Assembly (NCBI RefSeq): GCF_002097715.1
Contig: NZ_CP020738.1
Coordinates: 2,232,001-2,296,000, forward strand
Length of the DNA stretch: 64,000 nucleotides
Origin: Burkholderia ubonensis subsp. mesacidophila
GTDB lineage: Bacteria; Pseudomonadota; Gammaproteobacteria; Burkholderiales; Burkholderiaceae
Direction of reading: 5' to 3'
Under the pieces are notes generated by a model that searched no databases, was not told where the DNA came from, and was given only the letters and a program-made list of their open reading frames with translations. The number at the start of each line of letters is the position of its first letter. Position 1 is the stretch's first letter. Below are positions 59,300 to 64,000 of the stretch, piece after piece. The translations under genes and the position numbers were made by a program.

Positions 59300-59836
59300 A
59301 TGACCACCGAATATGAAAAGAGCCGCGCTGATGCGCTGACGGACTCGCTGCCGTGCCCGTTCCGTGGGGGCACCGATGTTTTCGTCGAACGCCTTGATTA
59401 CACTGCCTGCTTTGTCCAGTGCAACAGCATCGTGAATGCGGGCGAGGCTTGCGGAATGCGCGGCCCCATAGGCATTCAGGATAGCGATGACGAGGAAATG
59501 CCCGGACGGAGCGCAGCTCTTCGCGAGTGGAATCGTCGCGCCGCATCCCGTGTCGAGCAGCCCGCAGCAGCGCCGATCCATTCCGACGACCTAGCCGTCG
59601 ATCGCTTCGCGGCCGAGATGAAATCGAAACTGGCGGGCGCCCGCGCGAAGGGGCGCGGCGGCTGGGAGCTATGCCCGCCGGCAGCACTGTCGCGGATGCT
59701 TCGCGAGCACGTGGAGAAAGGTGACCCGTGCGACGTGGCGAATTTCTGCGCGTTCCTCTGGAACCTGCGCGCGCCGATCGTCGCAGCAGCGCCGGCCGAC
59801 GAGCTGGCGGCGATGACAGCAAGGGCCATGCATTAG
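59300..59836 (+). CDS. Lar-like/Ea22-like composite phage protein
   Basis: The 178-residue protein joins a Lar-like N-terminus (SLPCPFRGGTDVFVER... where Lar proteins have CPFCGG, so one Cys is Arg here) to a C-terminal segment common in phage early genes (KSKLAGARAKGRGGWELCPP, SRMLREHVEKGDPCDVANFC). The first part recalls restriction-alleviation proteins, but the missing Cys argues against a normal zinc site. Function uncertain. Confidence 0.65.
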   Translation: MTTEYEKSRADALTDSLPCPFRGGTDVFVERLDYTACFVQCNSIVNAGEACGMRGPIGIQDSDDEEMPGRSAALREWNRRAASRVEQPAAAPIHSDDLAVDRFAAEMKSKLAGARAKGRGGWELCPPAALSRMLREHVEKGDPCDVANFCAFLWNLRAPIVAAAPADELAAMTARAMH

Positions 59837-59850
59837 GAAAACAAACAAAT

Positions 59851-60261
59851 ATGAAACCAATCTATCTTGACCTGCTCGCCGTAGCAGAGGCGGTGACGCT
59901 CTCCGAAGCGACCATTCAGAAACTTGTGCGAGAGAAAAAATTCCCGAAGCCTCGCATTTTGTCGGATCGCCGCGTGGCTTGGCTGACGCGCGAGATTGAA
60001 ACATGGGCTGAAGGCTGCCCTGTCTCAGACCTCGCTCCGCCGCCCAACACCGGCCACAGCAATCGACGCAGAAAAGCTACTTCTTCGGATAACGGAGCGC
60101 GAGCTCTTCAAGGAACAGCGATAGGCGCGCGAGCCATTCGCGCCGCTCACGGTCGTAATGGTGCCGGTTGTATACGCCGGCCACGCCTGGCGGTATATGG
60201 CCAAGTACAGCCTCGGCAACGTCGTGCGGACAACCAAGCGCAGCGAGGAAGGTCCGCGTAG
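59851..60261 (+). CDS. AlpA-type excisionase / regulator
   Basis: The first 65 residues (MKPIYLDLLAVAEAVTLSEA, then QKLVREKKFPKPRIL and VAWLTREIETWAE) are an AlpA winged-helix, the recombination directionality factor paired with P4-type integrases. The remaining 70 residues are low-complexity and encoded antisense to the integrase 3' end. It is the last gene of the rightward operon, so its expression would follow induction. Confidence 0.82.
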   Translation: MKPIYLDLLAVAEAVTLSEATIQKLVREKKFPKPRILSDRRVAWLTREIETWAEGCPVSDLAPPPNTGHSNRRRKATSSDNGARALQGTAIGARAIRAAHGRNGAGCIRRPRLAVYGQVQPRQRRADNQAQRGRSA

Positions 60262-61351
60262 TTCGACGAAGGTCATGTGGCGACCAATGCGTTACGGCTA
60301 GCCGAGGACGCTCATGCTTCGGCGCCTGCTTGCAGTATGGTTGATGGTAATAGACGCCCGCCTTAATCACGGTCTGCTTCATCATTTCGCCAGTCGACGT
60401 CGGAAATAGATAGCCGTTGACGGCTTGATCGAGGCGTCGCCGAACCACCGCTTCTGCCCGACCGATGAGTGGCACACGCAGGTCGCCAGCATTCGAACGC
60501 CACGAGTTCTTCGTCTTTTCCTTCGGCACAGTCCACCAGAGTCCGTCACCCTCTTCAGCGATTTCGTGCTTCTCCATGGAAATGATCTCGCCGCCGCGGG
60601 CGCCGGTCCAAAGGTAAAGGGCAATTGCGTCCGAAACCGTTAGGCTAAAATTCGGCATCCAACGCAGCAACGTTCCGGTTTCTTCCTCGCTCAGCACGCG
60701 CTTTTTCGTGCCCATCGCAACGCCATCGATCACGCGGCCCTTGCTGCGCAGCTTGCCACGCAGAATCATGCGCCACCAGTTCGGCGTGCCATCAGGCAGC
60801 CGGCCAGCGTCCATTGCATAGTCCCAGGCACCACCCAGCTCCATACGTAACCGGGCTGCAAGCGCAGGCGTTGCGCGATACGCGTCGAGGAATTCGAAAG
60901 CCTGTGCGCGCGTAATCGATGCTGCCGGCAGACTGGCAATCGGCGTCAGCATCGCCTTAAACATGCGGCGCACCTCGAGCACACCCTTCTCTTTACGATT
61001 CGGCTCGAGATAGCCCCCCATGTAATCGAAGCACACCTGCTTGACCGTATAGGCATCGATGGCACGCGTCGTCGCGACGGACTGGCGTTTTTCCCTTTTC
61101 TCGGCCGCAGGATCGACCCCGCCATCCCGCGCCGAACGTTTCTGCTCCCACTCGGCGATCGCCGAAGGAAATCCCATCGTCGGCCACTCACCCAGCTTCA
61201 CCTGACGCATGCGGTCGTCTATAGGCGACTTGTATCGGTAGATCCACGAGCGACGGCTTTCGCTCGCCTGCAGGCGCAGGCCTGGGAAGCCGTCAAAGGT
61301 CAGGTGTTGGCCCGCGGGCAGCTTGCTCGCGGTACGTGCGTCGAATCTCAT
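60077..61351 (-). CDS. P4-type tyrosine integrase
   Basis: The 424-residue recombinase starts at MRFDARTASKLPAGQ (ATG 61351), which gives the usual N-terminal DUF4102-like domain. Catalytic residues are R252 (TGARGGEI), H359 and R362 (SPHDLRR), H385 (LGHIPP) and a Tyr in VYNRHHYDRERR (Y394 or Y399). It lies next to the right att site and converges with the excisionase, sharing 185 bp of antisense overlap. Confidence 0.93.
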   Translation of the reverse strand: MRFDARTASKLPAGQHLTFDGFPGLRLQASESRRSWIYRYKSPIDDRMRQVKLGEWPTMGFPSAIAEWEQKRSARDGGVDPAAEKREKRQSVATTRAIDAYTVKQVCFDYMGGYLEPNRKEKGVLEVRRMFKAMLTPIASLPAASITRAQAFEFLDAYRATPALAARLRMELGGAWDYAMDAGRLPDGTPNWWRMILRGKLRSKGRVIDGVAMGTKKRVLSEEETGTLLRWMPNFSLTVSDAIALYLWTGARGGEIISMEKHEIAEEGDGLWWTVPKEKTKNSWRSNAGDLRVPLIGRAEAVVRRRLDQAVNGYLFPTSTGEMMKQTVIKAGVYYHQPYCKQAPKHERPRLAVTHWSPHDLRRTTRTFLAALGCPHDVAEAVLGHIPPGVAGVYNRHHYDRERREWLARLSLFLEELALRYPKK

Positions 61352-61539
61352 TGGAAGTAGGCGTAAGTTTTCTTCGATAACCAGTCGGAAAGCGTAACTT
61401 TTTTGCCCGACCAGTAAAAATCCTACGCCAGAGTGCCAAGTTTTACCGTGTTTCGTCAAGTGACGATGAGGCTAGTTGAAAACGCAACTTTCCGCTCTCA
61501 GCCTTTATTCACGGGGGTTTCCGGCTCAACACCCTTATA
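61352..61539. promoter_or_regulatory. attP right arm and integrase promoter region
   Basis: This holds repeats GCGTAAGTTTT (61357 region) and GCGTAACTTTT (61391 region), and CCTACGCCA (61422-61430), which matches 21617-21625 at the left end. These are candidate integrase arm sites. No other gene lies here; an upstream in-frame ATG at 61459 would give an atypical integrase N-terminus. Confidence 0.5.
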
Positions 61540-61569
61540 AAACAAGGGGCCCTGCAGGGCCCCTTGTTT
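61540..61569. terminator. Perfect 30-bp palindrome, phage-borne terminator at attR
   Basis: A 15+15 palindrome centred on TGCA (AAGGGGCCC arms) ends two bases before the att core. On the minus strand it is followed by TATAAG rather than a long U tract, but the arm itself ends TTGTTT. It now takes the place of the chromosomal ribA terminator left at 21468-21490. Confidence 0.75.
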
Positions 61570-61570
61570 C

Positions 61571-61596
61571 CGTCACTCGTTTTCCTCGAAGTAGTG
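61571..61596. repeat. attR core (26-bp direct repeat, right copy)
   Basis: Identical to 21557-21582. It includes the last seven ribA codons and stop. Because the phage copy restores the same codons, ribA stays intact. Confidence 0.92.
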
Positions 61597-62223
61597 GCCA
61601 AACTTGGCCTGCTTGGTGCGGATATAGCGCTCGTTTTCCTCGCGCACCGGCACCGCCAGCGCGACCCGCTCGCATACGGGGATGCCGTGCTTCACGAGCG
61701 TGTCGAATTTCTTCGGATTGTTGCTCATCAGGCGCACCGAGGTCACGCCGAGGATACGCAGGATCGCGGCGGCGGAATCGTATTCGCGCGCGTCGTCGGG
61801 CAGGCCGAGGTCGAGATTCGCCTCGACGGTATCCCGCCCCTGCTCCTGCAGCGCATACGCGCGGATCTTGTTGCTCAGGCCGATGCCGCGCCCTTCGTGG
61901 CCGCGCAGGTACAGCAGCACGCCGCGATCTTCCGCGGCGATGTAGCGCAACGCGAGATCGAGCTGCTCGCCGCAGTCGCAGCGATACGAGCCGAACACAT
62001 CGCCGGTCAGGCATTCGGAATGCAGCCGCGTCAGCACGGACTGCTCGCCGGCAACATCGCCCATGACGAGCGCGAGATGTTCGGCGTCGCTACCTGCGAC
62101 ACGGAAGGCATACGACGTGAACGTGCCGTAGCGCGTGGGCAGCGACGCGGTTGCCACGAGCGTCACGCACTCGTCGGCCCGGTCATTGCCCTGCGTGGGC
62201 GATTGGGGACGCGAAGACATCAT
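61573..62223 (-). CDS. ribA: GTP cyclohydrolase II
   Basis: The 216-residue enzyme opens GTP to start riboflavin synthesis. Zinc ligands lie in [26 protein letters not shown] (three Cys), and the catalytic region is [22 protein letters not shown]. The C-terminal [10 protein letters not shown] is conserved. Its last codons form the prophage attachment core. A second ATG three bases in (62220) is equally possible. The gene is monofunctional, not fused to ribB. Confidence 0.95.
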   Translation of the reverse strand: MMSSRPQSPTQGNDRADECVTLVATASLPTRYGTFTSYAFRVAGSDAEHLALVMGDVAGEQSVLTRLHSECLTGDVFGSYRCDCGEQLDLALRYIAAEDRGVLLYLRGHEGRGIGLSNKIRAYALQEQGRDTVEANLDLGLPDDAREYDSAAAILRILGVTSVRLMSNNPKKFDTLVKHGIPVCERVALAVPVREENERYIRTKQAKFGHYFEENE

Positions 62224-62399
62224 GAAATCAATCGAACGATCAGGAATATAGGAATTTTCTGGATGGCACGTGACGGCAGTTTACCGCTAATCTGCAATCT
62301 GTCACGCGCCGCTGCCGCGCACCCGGCTATACTGGACCAATCGGGTGCCGCGCATCACGCCCAGCCTTCCCTGCATTGTCCTGCACACGGAGAAAGCGT

Positions 62400-62861
62400 A
62401 TGAGCACGACTGTCGCGCAGATTCTCAAGGCCAAGCCGGATTCCGGCCGCACCATCTACACCGTCAGGAAAACCGACCTCGTCTACGACGCCATCAAGCT
62501 GATGGCTGAAAAAGGCATCGGCGCGCTGCTGGTCATGGATGGCGACGACATATCCGGCATCGTCACCGAGCGCGACTACGCGCGCAAGATCGTGCTGCAG
62601 GACCGCTCGTCGAAGGCCACGCGCGTCGAGGAGATCATGACCGCGAAGGTCCGCTACGTCGAACCCTCGCAATCCAGCGACGAATGCATGGCGCTGATGA
62701 CCGAGCACCGGATGCGCCACCTGCCTGTCCTCGACGACGGCAAGCTGATCGGCCTCATCTCGATCGGCGACCTCGTCAAGAGCGTGATTGCCGACCAGCA
62801 GTTCACGATCAGCCAGCTCGAGCACTACATTCACGGAACCCCGGCCGTCACGTCCGTCTGA
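62400..62861 (+). CDS. Tandem CBS-domain protein
   Basis: The 153-residue protein is almost entirely two CBS domains (about residues 8-70 and 75-135; IYTVRKTDLVYDAIKLMAEKGIGALLVMDG and SDECMALMTEHRMRHLPVLDDGKLIGLISIGDLVK). Stand-alone CBS proteins bind adenine nucleotides and regulate partner enzymes or channels; the partner is unknown. ATG at 62400. Confidence 0.9.
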   Translation: MSTTVAQILKAKPDSGRTIYTVRKTDLVYDAIKLMAEKGIGALLVMDGDDISGIVTERDYARKIVLQDRSSKATRVEEIMTAKVRYVEPSQSSDECMALMTEHRMRHLPVLDDGKLIGLISIGDLVKSVIADQQFTISQLEHYIHGTPAVTSV

Positions 62862-62874
62862 CGGCGCTCCCAGC

Positions 62875-62905
62875 AAAAAAGGCCCAAACGCGCGAGCGTC
62901 TGGGC
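62875..62905 (-). terminator. Intrinsic terminator of the DUF4148 gene
   Basis: On the minus strand GCCCAGACGC and GCGTTTGGGC with a 4-base loop are followed by CC and TTTTTT. It ends the leftward DUF4148 transcript, which converges with the CBS gene. Confidence 0.85.
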
Positions 62906-63023
62906 GGGAAAGCCGCCGGAATGCGGCGACGGAGGTTCTGCTCCTGCGTGCGAGCGATGCGCGCGTCAGGCGCGCGCCGCTCGGCGGTATTGGATGCGTG
63001 CGGGCAGACCCGGGCTGTTCAAT

Positions 63024-63350
63024 TCAGTTGCCGAAGTAGACCGAATTCACAGGATTCGGCGCTTCCCGCATCGGGCGGCCCGACTGGGCTGCGCCGATCG
63101 CCACGGCGCCGTAGCCGCTCGTATCGGCGTGCGCGAGCAGCGGCTGGCTCGGCTGGATCCGCTGCTCGGCGGCCTGGATGTTGGCCGGATACTGCGAATC
63201 GGCAGCCTGGGGCTTGTACCCGTTCTGCTCGAGCTGGACGAGTTCCGCCTTGACCTGGTCGCGGGTCAAGCCCTGCTCCGACTGCGCGAACGACGCGATC
63301 GGGGTGGCGAGGACGGAAGCGGCAATCGCTGCGTAGATGATCGACTTCAT
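63024..63350 (-). CDS. DUF4148 periplasmic protein
   Basis: The 108-residue protein has a signal peptide (MKSIIYAAIAASVLATPIAS, cleaved near FAQ-S) and the DUF4148 core GLTRDQVKAELVQLEQNGYK. A C-terminal SGYGAVAIGAAQSG stretch also recurs in the family. These proteins are abundant and paralogous in Burkholderia; function unknown. The GGGTTTCCCC motif lies about 100 bp upstream. Confidence 0.88.
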   Translation of the reverse strand: MKSIIYAAIAASVLATPIASFAQSEQGLTRDQVKAELVQLEQNGYKPQAADSQYPANIQAAEQRIQPSQPLLAHADTSGYGAVAIGAAQSGRPMREAPNPVNSVYFGN

Positions 63351-63863
63351 AATGACTTACCTCCGAGTGCGTTCTGTTTTTCACGTCGCTTCCGGCAGGG
63401 TTGTCTGAAGCGATTGAGATCAGTCTAGTCGCCGGATGACCGAGGGGAAACCCTTAGCTTGAACATACTGTGTTGCGTTTTTGACAACTATCGGACGCCA
63501 CCAAGCGGTTTAATCCCACCCACTTACGCCATTCCGACAACAATCCCTGACAAATCGCTGACATGTCGATCAACGGCTTTCCGGGGTGTTGTACAATCGT
63601 AAGGTCTTATACGACTGACGAATCCTCACCACCATGCGCGCACGCCTGCTTTCCGTTGTTTCGCCGTCCCGTCCGGACGGCGTGCGCGCGTTCGCCGGCA
63701 ACCCGGCGCATCCCCTCGCTCGACGCGCGGCCCAGGCTCCGCTCGCCCCTGCCCGGCGCTTGATCTGACCAGCCAGCCTCCTCCCGGAGCCAAGTCAGAC
63801 AGGCTCCGGGCGATCCACGTAGGTAAGCCCCGCCTGCCCCTGCCGATCATTTGGAGAACTGCC
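63351..63863. other. Intergenic region: divergent promoters and structured leader
   Basis: About 510 bp lie between the divergent DUF4148 and Rnk-like genes. The left part holds the CTAAGGGTTTCCCC motif (minus strand, 63444-63457). A TACAAT -10-like hexamer is at 63592. A 44-codon frame (63634-63768, MRARLLSVVSPSRPDGVRAF) may be a leader peptide or chance. A 9-bp perfect hairpin CCCGGAGCC/GGCTCCGGG is at 63783-63810. No other gene is evident. Confidence 0.4.
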
Positions 63864-64000
63864 ATGAAACAACGCCTTTATCAGCTGACCGAACTCGACG
63901 TCGCACGCCTCGAGAAGCATGCCGAACACAACCCGCGCTTCCAGGCGATGCTCGACGCATTGCTCGAACGCGCCGACATCGTCCAGCCCGACGCCATCAA
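63864..64000 (+). CDS. Rnk/GreA-like nucleoside-diphosphate-kinase regulator, N-terminal part
   Basis: The first 45 codons of a gene that leaves the window: MKQRLYQLTELDVARLEKHA, then FQAMLDALLERADIVQPDAI. The helical N-terminus with LDALLERADIV..DAI matches Rnk-type proteins of the GreA/GreB superfamily, which bind RNA polymerase. GGAG lies seven bases before the ATG. The C-terminal domain is not visible, so the call is tentative. Confidence 0.6.
   Translation, partial: MKQRLYQLTELDVARLEKHAEHNPRFQAMLDALLERADIVQPDAI

Larger units (their letters stand above)
21557..61596. mobile_element. Complete lambda/HK97-like siphovirus prophage integrated at the 3' end of ribA
   Basis: A perfect 26-bp direct repeat (21557-21582 and 61571-61596) bounds about 40.0 kb. 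The interval contains a tyrosine integrase and AlpA-type excisionase next to the right end, CI/Cro/CII regulators and an iteron origin with DnaB. It also contains Q, HNH, both terminases, portal, protease, capsid, a full long-tail module, holin-lysozyme-Rz/Rz1 and accessory genes. No structural gene appears interrupted, so the phage may be inducible. Average base composition is a little lower than the flanks, most clearly at 21.6-24.5 kb. Confidence 0.95.

Noticed and set aside
1..64000. tRNA, rRNA or CRISPR array
   Set aside because: No cloverleaf with CCA-type end, rRNA stretch or regularly spaced repeat-spacer pattern was seen; the only tandem repeats are the phage iterons.

Overview
The window comes from a high-GC Burkholderia chromosome. 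It carries a cepR-rsaM-cepI quorum-sensing locus whose protein and promoter sequences I recognise as those of the Burkholderia cepacia complex, plus squalene-hopene cyclase, MdtNOP-type efflux and DUF4148 genes typical of the genus. I do not assign a species. A complete, apparently functional temperate phage of about 40 kb sits in the middle.

Left chromosomal arm (1-21556). TPR proteins and two minor pseudopilins (GspI/GspJ type) come first. AlkB-type repair dioxygenase, a RutE-type nitroreductase and a metallophosphoesterase follow. Next are a decayed LysR gene, a YtcA-MdtN-MdtO-MdtP efflux operon, and an MgtC homologue behind a long leader. cepR, rsaM and cepI follow, with the cep box intact, then the conserved gene downstream of cepI. 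The arm ends with a TetR regulator divergent from shc (hopanoid synthesis), a VOC protein and a GNAT acetyltransferase.

Prophage (21557-61596). The element is bounded by a perfect 26-bp direct repeat that is the 3' end of ribA, so integration kept the ribA coding sequence. The left end has accessory genes, including an SRAP/HMCES-type gene behind a LexA box. Lysis genes (holin, T4-type lysozyme, Rz/Rz1) and a lambda/HK97-like siphovirus module fill 25-47.5 kb on the minus strand. Within it are tail J-I-K-L-M, tape measure, a G/GT -1 frameshift, tail tube, head completion proteins, HK97-fold capsid, ClpP-like protease, portal, both terminase subunits and HNH. A Q-like antiterminator and a terminator lie just upstream of it. 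Replication genes (initiator with internal iterons, DnaB), CII-like and Cro-like genes complete the leftward transcript.

The switch (51.77-52.64 kb) has a CI-like repressor with no S24 peptidase domain. Two near-identical 25-bp promoter/operators fire left and right, and a LexA-box promoter drives a gene that runs antisense into the end of ci. The rightward early operon (52.7-59.8 kb) is a PRTRC cassette: proteins E, C (ubiquitin-like), F, B (E2-like), A (JAMM peptidase), ThiF (E1-like) and ParB. It lacks the actin-like protein D. AlpA-type excisionase and a tyrosine integrase close the element.

Right chromosomal arm (61571-64000). This holds ribA, a CBS-domain protein, a DUF4148 secreted protein and the start of an Rnk/GreA-like gene.

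The most interesting system is the phage-borne E1/E2/ubiquitin-like/JAMM set. Its ubiquitin-like protein carries a C-terminal extension directly after a Gly-Gly at residues 74-75.
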